Source: CAVYXK01 sp963708245 (lineage in GTDB: Bacteria > Pseudomonadota > Alphaproteobacteria > Acetobacterales > Acetobacteraceae). From it: DNA of 64,000 bases. The position numbers and the translations under genes are program-made. This document shows, in pieces, positions 53,807 through 62,680 of this stretch. Below the pieces are notes generated by a model. That model saw nothing but the letters and a program-made list of their open reading frames with translations. It searched no databases and was not told the DNA's origin. Location of the stretch: assembly GCA_963708245.1 (NCBI GenBank), contig OY970201.1:7502001-7566000 (forward strand), given 5' to 3'. Each line of letters opens with the position of its first letter. Position 1 is the stretch's first letter.

Positions 53807-54633
53807 CGTTTTCCGCCCGCGACGCCGTTGATCTTGCCGCAATCCTGCGCGAGGCCGCCCAGGCCGAGCTGCGGCCGCGCTTCCGCCGGCTCGACAGCGG
53901 TGAGGTTCGCACCAAGTCAGGCGCGCTGGACCTGGTGACCATCGCGGACGAGGCGGCCGAGCACCGAATCGCTGCATCTCTGACCGCCGCTTGGCCGGGC
54001 TCGTTGATCGTCGGGGAAGAAGCGGCCGCAGGCAACAAGCGGCTGCTTGATTGTCTGGGCGAGGCGGAGCTTGCCTTCGTAGTCGATCCGCTGGACGGCA
54101 CGTTCAACTACGCGGCCGGCGTGCCGCTGTTCGCCGTGATGGCCGCGGCGTTGGTGTGCGGTGAAGTGGCGATGGCTGCGATCCACGATCCGATGGGCGA
54201 CAACACCGCGCTCGCTGTGCGCGGCGAGGGGGCCTGGATCGAGGAACCGTCTGGGCGGCGTGGCGATCTTCGGGTAGCCGAACCGGCTCCGCTCGGCGGG
54301 ATGACCGCCATCCTGTCATGGCAGTTTCTGCCCGAACCGCGGCGAGGCCATGTGTGCGCGGCGCTGCCACGGCTCGCAGCGAGCTGGAATTATCGTTGCG
54401 CTGGGCACGAATATCGGCTGGCGGCTGCCGGTCATTGCCATGCCTTGCTGTATCACCGGCTGCTTCCCTGGGACCACGCGCCCGGTTGGCTGCTGCATCG
54501 CGAGGCCGGCGGGTATTCGGCGCGGTTCGACGGCAGTGCCTACACGCCGTTGGAGGTCGCCGGCGGCCTGATCTGCGCCCCGGACCGAGCGAGCTGGACC
54601 CTGCTGCGCGACGCTTTGCTGGGGGGCGATTAA
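53803..54633 (+). CDS. Inositol monophosphatase family protein (hflX-linked)
   Basis: The product is 276 aa, coupled to hflX by an ATGA overlap. The metal motifs are LIVGEEAA (Glu), VVDPLDGTFNYAAG and the C-terminal LPWDHAPGWLLHREAGG. The DPLDGTFN form and the W-D-H-A-P-G ending differ from the SuhB-like copy at 16444, so this is likely a different subfamily (inositol, CysQ-like or histidinol phosphate). Substrate not fixed. Confidence 0.88.
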   Translation: MTFSARDAVDLAAILREAAQAELRPRFRRLDSGEVRTKSGALDLVTIADEAAEHRIAASLTAAWPGSLIVGEEAAAGNKRLLDCLGEAELAFVVDPLDGTFNYAAGVPLFAVMAAALVCGEVAMAAIHDPMGDNTALAVRGEGAWIEEPSGRRGDLRVAEPAPLGGMTAILSWQFLPEPRRGHVCAALPRLAASWNYRCAGHEYRLAAAGHCHALLYHRLLPWDHAPGWLLHREAGGYSARFDGSAYTPLEVAGGLICAPDRASWTLLRDALLGGD

Positions 54634-54668
54634 CGGAGGTTGCAGAATTTCATTCCGGCGCGGAGTAG

Positions 54669-55349
54669 ATGACTGTATCAACCCCCAAGGCCTTCCTCTC
54701 TTGGAGTTCCGGCAAGGATGGCGCGTTCGCTCTTCTGGAAGCGCGGCGGCTGGGGCTCGCCGAGATCGTTGGCGTTCTGACGACCGTCAGCGAAGTGCAC
54801 GACCGCGTCTCGATGCATGGCGTGCGCAATGCGCTGCTGGACCAGCAGGTCGCGGCGCTCGGCTTGCCCTGTTTCAAGGTCTTGTTGCCCAGCCCGTGCT
54901 CGAACGACATCTATGAGGCGCGCATGGGCGCGGCGGTCGAACGGCTCAAAGCCGCGGGCGTGCGCCATATGGTGTTCGGCGATCTGTTTCTTGAAGATGT
55001 CCGCGCCTATCGCGAAGAACGGCTCACGGCCGCCGGCATGGCCGGGATTTTTCCGCTATGGGGCCGCGATACGCGCGCTGTGGCCCAGGAGATGATAGCC
55101 CGCGGCTTCACCGCCCATCTGGTCACAATCGATCCGCGCAAGCTTGATTGCGGCTTTGTCGCACGCCGCTTCGATCGCGAGTTGCTGGCCGCGCTGCCCG
55201 ATGGCGTCGATCCTTGCGGCGAAAACGGGGAGTTTCACACGTTCGTTTCATCTGGCCCGATGTTCTCGGCGCCGATTGCTGTGGCCATGGGGGAGATCGT
55301 CGAACGCGAGGGTTTCGTCTTTGCCGACCTGATTCCCGCCGTCGCCTGA
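54669..55349 (+). CDS. Dph6-like adenine-nucleotide alpha-hydrolase (ATP pyrophosphatase, DUF71)
   Basis: The product is 226 aa. The ATP-pyrophosphatase loop is AFLSWSSGKDGAFALLEARR (SGKDG) and the C-terminal signature is GVDPCGENGEFHTFV, as in the diphthine-ammonia ligase family. Bacteria lack diphthamide, so the true substrate is unknown; an amide-forming step in another pathway is possible. No partner gene is evident. Confidence 0.85.
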   Translation: MTVSTPKAFLSWSSGKDGAFALLEARRLGLAEIVGVLTTVSEVHDRVSMHGVRNALLDQQVAALGLPCFKVLLPSPCSNDIYEARMGAAVERLKAAGVRHMVFGDLFLEDVRAYREERLTAAGMAGIFPLWGRDTRAVAQEMIARGFTAHLVTIDPRKLDCGFVARRFDRELLAALPDGVDPCGENGEFHTFVSSGPMFSAPIAVAMGEIVEREGFVFADLIPAVA

Positions 55350-55407
55350 CCGATGGGTTGGAGAGCTGCACGTCGTCCTGCTAGGGATGGCGCAGGGGGT
55401 GGGACCG

Positions 55408-56480
55408 ATGACGGCGGACAGCGAAAGCACCGCGCGCCGGCCGGGCCGGCGGGATTTCTTGCGGCTGGGCATGGGCGCGGCTTCCTTCGGGCTGCTGCCG
55501 GCGGCCAACCGAAGCGGCACGATCGAGGATGTAAGTCACATTGTCGTCTTCATGCAGGAGAACCGCTCCTTCGATCACTACTTCGGTCATCTGAGTGGGG
55601 TGCGTGGCTACAACGACCGCCATCCGGCGCTGAGGGCGGACGGCAGGCCCGTGTGGTTCCAGCCTCGGCAGAGCACTCCCGATCAAGTCGTGCTTCCGTT
55701 CCACTTGCGCTGCTGGAAACATCACGGAATGGCGGCGCGCGGTGAGCGGCGACCTGACCTCAGCCTTTGACTTCGCCGCCCCGCATGACGCCTGGCCGGA
55801 GCTGCCTGACACGAGCGGCTACATCGCCGCGGTGAATGCGTCGTGCAAGCTGCCCGATCCGGTCGTGCCGGCGCAGAGCACGGCTGCCGATATCCACGCG
55901 CAAGAGCCGGGCGTGCGGCCGGCGCGGCCGCTGCCGTACGATCTCGCGGTGGATGAGATCGGCGGCGGAACCGGCGTATTAGCTTCGCGATTCGCCAGCT
56001 TCGGCGCCGCGGGCGCCTGCTTCACCGTGTATCGCGAACAGACCGAAGAAGTGCCGCGACGTTACACGGTCGGCGCTTGGCAGTCGGCGGATGACGACTG
56101 GAGCCTTGAGGGTCCCGGCCTGCACGTGATTACCGTAGCCGGGCCGAACGGTTTCATTCGGCGCTACCGCCGCCGCGGCGGAACATCGGTGCGGGTCGGC
56201 GCGCGGGCTGACGGCAAGGCCGAGACGCTGGTGTTGACGCTCGTCAATACCGGTGGGCGCCCCGAGAGTGTGCGGCTTGTCGATACGGCTTATGGTGCTG
56301 ATCACGCTCGACCCAGGTACGACACCACAAGTGGAATGGAGCGTCGCCACGAGTGGGCATTGGTACGACATCGTCGTTGATGGGCCAGGCGATGAAGCGA
56401 CGCGGCTTGCGGGCCACATCGAGACGGGATGGCCGAGCATCACCGATCCCGCGGCCACCGCCCCTGCGCTGACGCTTTAG
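55408..56480 (+). pseudogene. Phosphocholine-specific phospholipase C, gutted by a large internal deletion
   Basis: The N-terminus (from ATG 55408) has a Tat signal RRPGRRDFLRLGMGAASFG and VVFMQENRSFDHYFGHLSGV, the start of phosphocholine-type PLC enzymes. From about 55742 in another frame the text continues with GDLTSAFDFAAPHDAWPELP, the enzyme's late part, through QEPGVRPARPLPYDLAV and the C-terminal beta domains. The middle ~300 residues with much of the catalytic core are missing. A further frame change near 56290 leads to the C-terminal end (56480). Not functional. Confidence 0.78.
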
Positions 56481-56590
56481 CAACCGCGGAACGCCATCCG
56501 GGATTAGTGGTAGGAAATCTGCTAGCGGTTCCCTACCGGCGCGCAGCCGTGGAAGTCGGCGTCTCGCCCATGTGCTACAATCAAGACGTC

Positions 56591-57277
56591 ATGGCCCCCG
56601 AATTTGTGCCCCGCCTCGATATCCTGCCGGAGCCGCAGCGCCGGCTTTGGAACGAGCTGACTGCTGTGCCACCCGAATTCGTGCTGTATGGCGGGACGGC
56701 GATCGCCTTGCATCTCGGGCACCGCCGGTCCGAAGACTTCGATTTCTTCGGCAGACAGCCGTTCGATCCGGCAAGACTAGCGACGTCCATTCCTTTCATG
56801 ACTACAGCGACGATTACTCAGCAGGCCCCCAACACGCTGAGCGGCATTGTCGAACGTGGTGGCCCGGTCAGGGTGTCATTCTTCGGCGTTCCCGCTATTC
56901 CGCAGCTTGCGCCGCCGGACATTGCGCCTGACACCGGATTGCGAGTTGCCTCCCTTCTTGACCTTGCCGGGACGAAAGCATCAGTCGTGCAACAGCGCGC
57001 CGAGGCGAAGGACTATGCCGATCTCGACGCTATCCTGCGTGCCGGCCATATCGACCTGCCGACGTCACTAGCGGCGGCGTGCGCCATCTATGGCCCGCAA
57101 TTCAATCCACAGATCACGCTCAAGGCGCTCTCTTATTTCGAGGACGGCACCGTGCGCGATCTGCCGCAAGCCACCAAGGATCGCCTTGCGAAAGCCGCGC
57201 GCGAGGTCGATCTCGGCCGTTTGCCAAAGCTTATTCCTGCCCAAACGAGCGGCAGCAACGACGGGCTGTCTCCATGA
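56591..57277 (+). CDS. AbiEii/AbiGii-type nucleotidyltransferase (toxin-like)
   Basis: The product is 228 aa from the ATG at 56591; an ATG at 56570 would add seven residues. The nucleotidyltransferase core VLYGGTAIALHLGHRRSEDF (GG), then DFDFF (Asp pair), is intact, followed by VASLLDLAGTKASVVQQRAE and AKDYADLDAIL. AbiEii proteins are nucleotidyltransferase toxins of type IV toxin-antitoxin and abortive-infection systems. It overlaps the next small gene by ATGA. Confidence 0.82.
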   Translation: MAPEFVPRLDILPEPQRRLWNELTAVPPEFVLYGGTAIALHLGHRRSEDFDFFGRQPFDPARLATSIPFMTTATITQQAPNTLSGIVERGGPVRVSFFGVPAIPQLAPPDIAPDTGLRVASLLDLAGTKASVVQQRAEAKDYADLDAILRAGHIDLPTSLAAACAIYGPQFNPQITLKALSYFEDGTVRDLPQATKDRLAKAAREVDLGRLPKLIPAQTSGSNDGLSP

Positions 57278-57564
57278 AGCCGATCCCGCTGAACCCCGAA
57301 ACGGAAGCCATCGCCCGTCGGGTCATCTGGTTCGAGACACCCGCTGAAGCGCTGTCCGACCCGATCCGCTTCATGGCTTACGCCATGGCCTCGGCAACGC
57401 ACGAAGACATGCAGGCGCTCCGCCGCTATGTATCCGACGACGATTTCGTCGAGGCGCTGGACAAAGCACCGCCCGGGATCATCGACCCGCGCTCATGGGC
57501 CTACTGGAATTCGAGGATGGGCCGCTATCCGCCGCCGCCGCTTCCCAAGCGCACGTTCGGATGA
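57274..57564 (+). CDS. Small partner of the AbiEii-like gene (possible antitoxin)
   Basis: The product is 96 aa from the ATG at 57274, overlapping the toxin-like gene's stop. It starts MKPIPLNPETEAIARRVIWF and continues YAMASATHEDMQALRRYVSD; the C-terminus is Pro-rich (RMGRYPPPPLPKRTFG). There is no winged-helix like that of the classical AbiEi antitoxin. I infer cognate function only from the overlap. A diverged antitoxin family is possible. Confidence 0.7.
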   Translation: MKPIPLNPETEAIARRVIWFETPAEALSDPIRFMAYAMASATHEDMQALRRYVSDDDFVEALDKAPPGIIDPRSWAYWNSRMGRYPPPPLPKRTFG

Positions 57565-57570
57565 AGCCCG

Positions 57571-58428
57571 TCAGCCGTTCACCTTCCGCATCAGCGCCGC
57601 CCAGCCGTCGATCACAGGCAGGACGGTGTCGGCTTTCTCCAACTCCACGCTGAACACTATCCGCGAGACGCCCAGATCCTCGTAGCGCCGCATCAGGTCG
57701 GCCTCCTGCTTCGGCCCCCATACCGTGATTTGGATCGAGTCCGGATCGCGCCCTGCCTCCGACGCCATCTTCCGGAATTGCGGGATCATCTCCGCAATCT
57801 CGGCGTAAGTGCCGCGCGAGGCGTGCGGGATCCATCCCTCGCCGTAACGCACCGCCCGGCGAGCGGAGTACGGGAACGCACCCCCGACAATAACCGGCGG
57901 GTGCGGCTTCTGGACCGGCTTCGGCCATGCCATCATCGGGCCGAAATTGACGAACTCGCCGTGATACTCGGGCTTCGTCTGCGTCCAGATCGCCTTCATC
58001 GCCTCGACCCGCTCGCGCGCCAGCTTGTGGCGGGTCTCGAAGACCGTGCCATGGTCCTCCATCTCGTCCTGGTTCCAGCCGTTGCCGATCCCAAACAGGA
58101 ACCGCCCGCCCGAAACCGTATCGATCGAGGCCACCAGCTTCGCCGTCTGGATCGGGTCTCGCTGCGCCACCAGGCAGACGCCAGTGCCGACTTTCAAATT
58201 CTTGGTCGCCATCGCGGCTGCCGTCAGCGTCACGAACGGGTCCATCGCGTCGTAGTATTTTTTCGGCATCTCACCGCCGCCTGGGAACGGCGTCTTGCGG
58301 CTGAGCGGGATATGCGAGTGCTCGGGCGCCCAGACCAATTCGAAGCGGCGCTCTTCCAGCGCCTTGCCGAGCTCGGCCGGGGTCATGGAATAGTCGGTGA
58401 AGAACATCGCTGCGCCGAAATCGAGCAT
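57571..58428 (-). CDS. LLM class F420/flavin-dependent oxidoreductase
   Basis: The product is 285 aa from the ATG at 58428 (MLDFGAAMFFTDYSMTPAEL). Luciferase-family blocks: FELVWAPEHSHIPLSR, LVAQRDPIQTAKLVASIDTV, GRFLFGIGNGWNQDEMEDHG and PHPPVIVGGAFPYSARRAVR. It matches the F420-dependent TIGR03619-like group by memory. The substrate is unknown. It converges on the toxin-like pair with a six-base gap. Confidence 0.85.
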   Translation of the reverse strand: MLDFGAAMFFTDYSMTPAELGKALEERRFELVWAPEHSHIPLSRKTPFPGGGEMPKKYYDAMDPFVTLTAAAMATKNLKVGTGVCLVAQRDPIQTAKLVASIDTVSGGRFLFGIGNGWNQDEMEDHGTVFETRHKLARERVEAMKAIWTQTKPEYHGEFVNFGPMMAWPKPVQKPHPPVIVGGAFPYSARRAVRYGEGWIPHASRGTYAEIAEMIPQFRKMASEAGRDPDSIQITVWGPKQEADLMRRYEDLGVSRIVFSVELEKADTVLPVIDGWAALMRKVNG

Positions 58429-58806
58429 GCCTGCCTCCGTTGCTGGGCGTTCGGCAACCATGATGCACGCTCGGCCGGCATGTCTCCAGCCCCGCCCGCC
58501 GGTGCGCCCGTCAATCGAATGGTCACACTTTTCCAAGCTATGGTGGGCGGGCCACGGATGATCCGGTCGGTCGATCGCGCTGGCGGCGGCAGGGTGTATC
58601 GATTAGGAAGCGGGACAACGGATGCGGCCGAAGGGGCCAGTAACACTGCGCAGTGATTCTGACCATTTGATCGTTGGCCCGAAGCTAGGCGCGCTATCTG
58701 CACCTCGCCCGCCTTCGCGGGAGGAGAGCCTGCCCTTGGGCCCCGACCCGCGGGTCGGGGCCCGCAGCGCCGCGGTGAGGGTGCGGCCGAGGGGCTGACC
58801 CGCTCC
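58429..58806. other. Intergenic region with hairpin and palindrome
   Basis: No gene is seen. It contains a CCCGC-CTTC-GCGGG hairpin near 58709-58722 and a perfect 26-bp palindrome at 58738-58763, then GGTGAGGGTGCGG just before wecB. The left part holds the promoter of the divergent oxidoreductase gene. Confidence 0.5.
58738..58763. repeat. Perfect 26-bp palindrome
   Basis: The half site is GGGCCCCGACCCG and the other half is its exact reverse complement. Positioned 44 bases before wecB; could be a regulator site or a dispersed palindromic repeat. Confidence 0.8.
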
Positions 58807-59922
58807 ATGCGCATCCTGTCGGTCTTCGGCACGCGTCCCGAGGCGATCAAGATGGCACCGGTCATCCGCCGCCTGGCCGCCGTGCCCGGCGTCACCCCGC
58901 TCGTTTGCGTCACCGCCCAGCACCGGCAGATGCTCGACCAAGTCCTGACGCTTTTCGCCATTACCCCGGACCTCGACCTCGACGTGATGCGCGCGGGCCA
59001 GGGCCTGACCTACATCACCACCGCGGTCTTGGAACGGCTGGGTGATGCATACCAGCAGCTCCGGCCGGACCGCGTGTTGGTGCAGGGTGACACCACCACC
59101 ACGTTCGCCGCTGCGCTCGCTGCGTTCTATGCCAAGGTGCCGGTCGGTCATGTCGAGGCGGGATTGCGCACGGGCAATATCCACTCCCCCTGGCCGGAGG
59201 AGATGAACCGCCGGCTCACTACGCACATCGCCGACGTGCATTTCCCGCCCACCGAGCAGGCGAAGCGCAACCTGCTGCGCGAGGGCATCGACCCAGCCCG
59301 TATCTTCATCACCGGCAACACGGTGATCGACGCCTTGCTGGATGCGCTCGCCATCCTGGACGCCGATCCGGCACGCCTCGCCGCCATCGACCACGAGCTG
59401 CCGCGCACCGACCCGACCAAGCGGCTCATCCTGGTCACCGGCCACCGACGCGAGAATTTCGACGGCGGGCTGGAGCGCGTCGCCCGCGGGCTGCTGCGCC
59501 TGGCCGCCCGTGGTGATGTGGAGATCGTCTATCCCGTCCATCTCAACCCCAACGTCCAACAAGTCGCCGAAACGGTGCTCGGCTCGCACCCCGCCATCCA
59601 CCTGATCGCGCCGCTCGATTATCTCCCCTTCGTCCACCTGATGCGCCGCGCGGAGCTGATCGTGACCGATTCAGGCGGCGTGCAGGAAGAAGCGCCCTCG
59701 CTCGGCAAGCCCGTGCTGGTCACCCGCGATACCACCGAACGGCCGGAAGCGGTGGAAGCAGGCACGGTCGAACTGGTCGGCACGGACACGGACCGGCTGG
59801 TGGCGTGCGCGAGCCGCCTGCTGGATCACCGTGCGGCCTATGAAAAAATGAGCTTCGCGCACAATCCCTATGGCGACGGGCGGGCTGCCGCCCGCATCGC
59901 GGAGGCCCTCCGGAATGGATAG
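58807..59922 (+). CDS. wecB: UDP-N-acetylglucosamine 2-epimerase (non-hydrolysing)
   Basis: The product is 371 aa. WecB/MnaA marks: FGTRPEAIKMAPVIRRLA, VQGDTTTTFAAALAAFYAKV, HVEAGLRTGNIHSPWPEEMN, TGHRRENFDGGLE, and TDSGGVQEEAPSLGKPVLVT. It makes UDP-ManNAc from UDP-GlcNAc. The next gene, its natural partner, overlaps its stop. Confidence 0.95.
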   Translation: MRILSVFGTRPEAIKMAPVIRRLAAVPGVTPLVCVTAQHRQMLDQVLTLFAITPDLDLDVMRAGQGLTYITTAVLERLGDAYQQLRPDRVLVQGDTTTTFAAALAAFYAKVPVGHVEAGLRTGNIHSPWPEEMNRRLTTHIADVHFPPTEQAKRNLLREGIDPARIFITGNTVIDALLDALAILDADPARLAAIDHELPRTDPTKRLILVTGHRRENFDGGLERVARGLLRLAARGDVEIVYPVHLNPNVQQVAETVLGSHPAIHLIAPLDYLPFVHLMRRAELIVTDSGGVQEEAPSLGKPVLVTRDTTERPEAVEAGTVELVGTDTDRLVACASRLLDHRAAYEKMSFAHNPYGDGRAAARIAEALRNG

Positions 59923-61165
59923 TTTCGGGCGCATTGCTGTCATCGGGCTTGGCTATATCGGTCTGCCGACTGCCGCCGTATTCGCCGAGAATGGCGTCGA
60001 CGTAGTCGGCATCGACGTCGCGCCCCGCGTGGTCGAGACGATCAACGCCGGTCGCCCGCATTTCGGCGAGCCCAACCTGGACGCTCTGGTCCGCCGCGTG
60101 GTCGAAGCAGGCAAGCTTCGCGCTACGCTCGAGATCGAGCCGGCGGACGCGTTTATCCTCGCCGTGCCGACGCCGTTGCGTGGCCATGGCGAGCGCGCTG
60201 TCCCCGATATTTCGTACATCGAAGATGCCGCCCGCGCGCTTGCCCCGGTGCTGAGAGCCGGCAACCTGGTGATCCTTGAGTTTACCTCCCCGGTCGGCAC
60301 GACCGAGCGGATGGCGGCGATCCTGGCCGAGCTGCGACCGGATCTGAGCTTTCCGCAGCAGAAGGGGGAACTCGCCGACATCCAGGTGGCGCACTGCCCG
60401 GAGCGCGTGCTGCCCGGCCGCATCCTGGAAGAGGTGGTGAACAATCCACGCGTCATTGGCGGCATGAGTCGCAAATGCGCCCAGCGCGCCTTGAGCCTTT
60501 ACAAGATCGTAGTGCGCGGCGAATGCCGGGTGACCAACGCACGAACCGCGGAGCTGGCGAAACTGACCGAGAACGCCTATCGCGACGTCAACATCGCTTT
60601 CGCCAACGAGCTATCTTTCATCTGCGACAAGCTGCGGATCAATGTCTGGGACCTGATCGCGATGGCCAACCTGCATCCGCGGGTCAGTATCCTCAGCCCC
60701 GGGCCCGGCGTCGGCGGGCACTGCATCGCGGTCGATCCCTGGTTCATCGTCGCTACCAACCCCGATGAGGCGAAGCTGATCCGTGCCGCGCGGCTGATCA
60801 ACGACAGTAAGCCCGATTTCGTGGTCGCCAAGGTGCGCGAGCGTGCAGCAGCGTTGAAGCGTCCGGTGATCGCCTGCCTCGGCCTCGCCTACAAGAAAGA
60901 CGTGGACGACCTGCGCGAGAGCCCGGCGGTGGAGATCGTCCGCAAGCTGGCGCAAGAGGGAGTGGGCGAGCTTCTGGTGGTCGAGCCCTATATCAGCCGT
61001 CTGCCGCCCGAACTGGCTGAGCTTGGCCTTGCTTTGCACGATTTCGATGATGCGCTGGATCGCGCGAATCTCGTGCTGCTGCTGGTCGATCACATGAGCT
61101 TCCTGCAAGTCGATCGCGACCTGCTGAAGGACAAGTTCGTGATTGACACCCGCGGCGCATGGTGA
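59915..61165 (+). CDS. wecC: UDP-N-acetyl-D-mannosamine dehydrogenase
   Basis: The product is 416 aa from the ATG at 59915, overlapping the wecB stop by eight bases. The NAD fold is IAVIGLGYIGLPTAAVFAEN, the catalytic Cys is in GVGGHCIAVDPWF, and ACLGLAYKKDVDDLRESPAV is typical of UDP-sugar dehydrogenases. It oxidises UDP-ManNAc to UDP-ManNAcA, a precursor of surface polysaccharides. Confidence 0.94.
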   Translation: MDSFGRIAVIGLGYIGLPTAAVFAENGVDVVGIDVAPRVVETINAGRPHFGEPNLDALVRRVVEAGKLRATLEIEPADAFILAVPTPLRGHGERAVPDISYIEDAARALAPVLRAGNLVILEFTSPVGTTERMAAILAELRPDLSFPQQKGELADIQVAHCPERVLPGRILEEVVNNPRVIGGMSRKCAQRALSLYKIVVRGECRVTNARTAELAKLTENAYRDVNIAFANELSFICDKLRINVWDLIAMANLHPRVSILSPGPGVGGHCIAVDPWFIVATNPDEAKLIRAARLINDSKPDFVVAKVRERAAALKRPVIACLGLAYKKDVDDLRESPAVEIVRKLAQEGVGELLVVEPYISRLPPELAELGLALHDFDDALDRANLVLLLVDHMSFLQVDRDLLKDKFVIDTRGAW

Positions 61166-61229
61166 CCGGAGCGCCCACTTGCCCTTCTTCCGTTTGCTGG
61201 AGAGGGCAGGGGTGAGGGTGTGCGGCACC

Positions 61230-62462
61230 ATGCGCATCCTGCACGTCTTCGACCACTCGCTGCCGCTGCAAAGCGGCTACGTGTTCCGTTCGCTCGGTAT
61301 CCTGGCGGCCCAGCGCGGCTTCGGCTGGGAGACGATCCATCTCACAGGGCCGCGCCACAACGAATTTCGCACCTCGATCGAGACGGTGGACGGCTGGACC
61401 TTCCATCGCACGGCGAAGCCGCGCGGCAGGCTGGCCGCCGCGCCGCTCGCGCGGGAGTTCGTGGAGATGCGCCGCCTTTCGACACGCCTGACCGAGGTGA
61501 TCCGCGCCGAGCGGCCGGACATCGTGCACGCGCATTCGCCCGTCCTGGTCGGCTGGCCCGCTCTGCGGGCCGCCCGCAAGGCCGGCGTGCCGGTCGTCTA
61601 TGAGGTCCGCGGATTGTGGGAAGACGCGGCCGTCGATCTCGGCCATTCGCGTACCGGCGATCTGCGCTACCGCGCGACGCGCGCGTTCGAGACGTGGCTG
61701 CTACGCCGCGCAGATGCCGTGATCACGCTGTGCCAAGGGATGCGGCGTGAACTCGCCGGCCGCGGCATTCCCGAGGATACAATCACCGTCGTGCCTAACG
61801 CGGTCGAACCGGCACTGTTCCGCGTGCCGCAGCCGAAAGACCCGGCACTGGTCGCCGAGCTTGGGCTCGATGGCCGGATCGTGCTTGGTTTCATCGGGTC
61901 TTTTTATAGTTATGAAGGCCTTGATCTGCTGATCGAGGCGCTTCCTGCGATCCGCAGCCGGCATCCGTCAGCGATGTTGTTGCTGGTTGGCGGCGGCCCG
62001 ATGACGGCCTCGCTGCGCGAGCTCGTGACGGCCCGCGGGCTGGGCGATTTTGTGCGCTTCACGGGTCGGGTGCCGCACGAGCAGGTGCATCAATACTACG
62101 ACCTGGTGGATTTCCTGGTGTTCCCGCGCCGACGCATGCGGCTGACCGAGCTGGTCACGCCGCTCAAGCCGGTGGAGGCGATGGCCGAGGGCCGTCTTGT
62201 CATCGCCTCAGATGTCGGTGGCCACCGCGAGCTGATCGAAGATGGCGTCACCGGCTTCCTGTTCGCCGCTGATGATGTGCCGGCGCTTGCCCGGCGAGTG
62301 AGCGAGGCGATTGCTGCCGAGCCGGCGCATCCGCGGATGCGCGAGGGGGCACGCCGCTTCGTCGCCGCCGAGCGAGTCTGGCCGGTCAGCGCTGCGCAAT
62401 ACAAGGCGGTTTATGCGCGGCTAGTCGCTACTGGCGATGCCGATGGTGATAATCGCGAGTAA
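61230..62462 (+). CDS. GT4-family glycosyltransferase
   Basis: The product is 410 aa from the ATG at 61230 (MRILHVFDHSLPLQSGYVFR). GT-B fold marks: VHAHSPVLVGWPALRAARKA, GLWEDAAVDLG, VVPNAVEPALF, FIGSFYSYEGLDLLIEALP and the E-x7-E-like LTPLKPVEAMAEGRLVIASD region. It probably transfers a sugar to a surface glycan. The stop codon lies at the edge of the inverted repeat that follows. Confidence 0.88.
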   Translation: MRILHVFDHSLPLQSGYVFRSLGILAAQRGFGWETIHLTGPRHNEFRTSIETVDGWTFHRTAKPRGRLAAAPLAREFVEMRRLSTRLTEVIRAERPDIVHAHSPVLVGWPALRAARKAGVPVVYEVRGLWEDAAVDLGHSRTGDLRYRATRAFETWLLRRADAVITLCQGMRRELAGRGIPEDTITVVPNAVEPALFRVPQPKDPALVAELGLDGRIVLGFIGSFYSYEGLDLLIEALPAIRSRHPSAMLLLVGGGPMTASLRELVTARGLGDFVRFTGRVPHEQVHQYYDLVDFLVFPRRRMRLTELVTPLKPVEAMAEGRLVIASDVGGHRELIEDGVTGFLFAADDVPALARRVSEAIAAEPAHPRMREGARRFVAAERVWPVSAAQYKAVYARLVATGDADGDNRE

Positions 62463-62513
62463 TCAAGCAGACACGGAGTTGCACTGAGTCCTGCCGGAGT
62501 TTCACGGAATTGG
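62461..62513 (+). repeat. Left arm of a large imperfect inverted repeat
   Basis: Begins AATCAAGCAGACACGGAGTT and pairs with 62558-62610 at 38 of 53 positions, with a 44-base loop. It contains CACGGAG-type words. It may fold as a long RNA stem that ends the polysaccharide transcript. Confidence 0.75.
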
Positions 62514-62557
62514 CCCGCGGACGGTACCGCGCACCCCTTGCGCAAAGCGTATAAACT

Positions 62558-62610
62558 CCTTCTCCGCGAAACTCCGTCGCAGCTTCGTGTCACTCCGTGT
62601 CCACTTGATT
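62558..62610 (-). repeat. Right arm of the large imperfect inverted repeat
   Basis: The reverse complement begins AATCAAGTGGACACGGAG and continues with CACGAAG, CGACGGAGTTTCGCGGAG. It faces the left arm at 62461-62513. Confidence 0.75.
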
Positions 62611-62680
62611 GCTTGGCGCGCTTGCGACCGCCCCGATCCCGCGCATGATGCCTCATACCATTCGCAGGAGGATGACCCGC

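Noticed and set aside
54669..55349. Diphthamide biosynthesis
   Set aside because: Bacterial EF-G has no diphthamide, so the annotation by motif alone would mislead.
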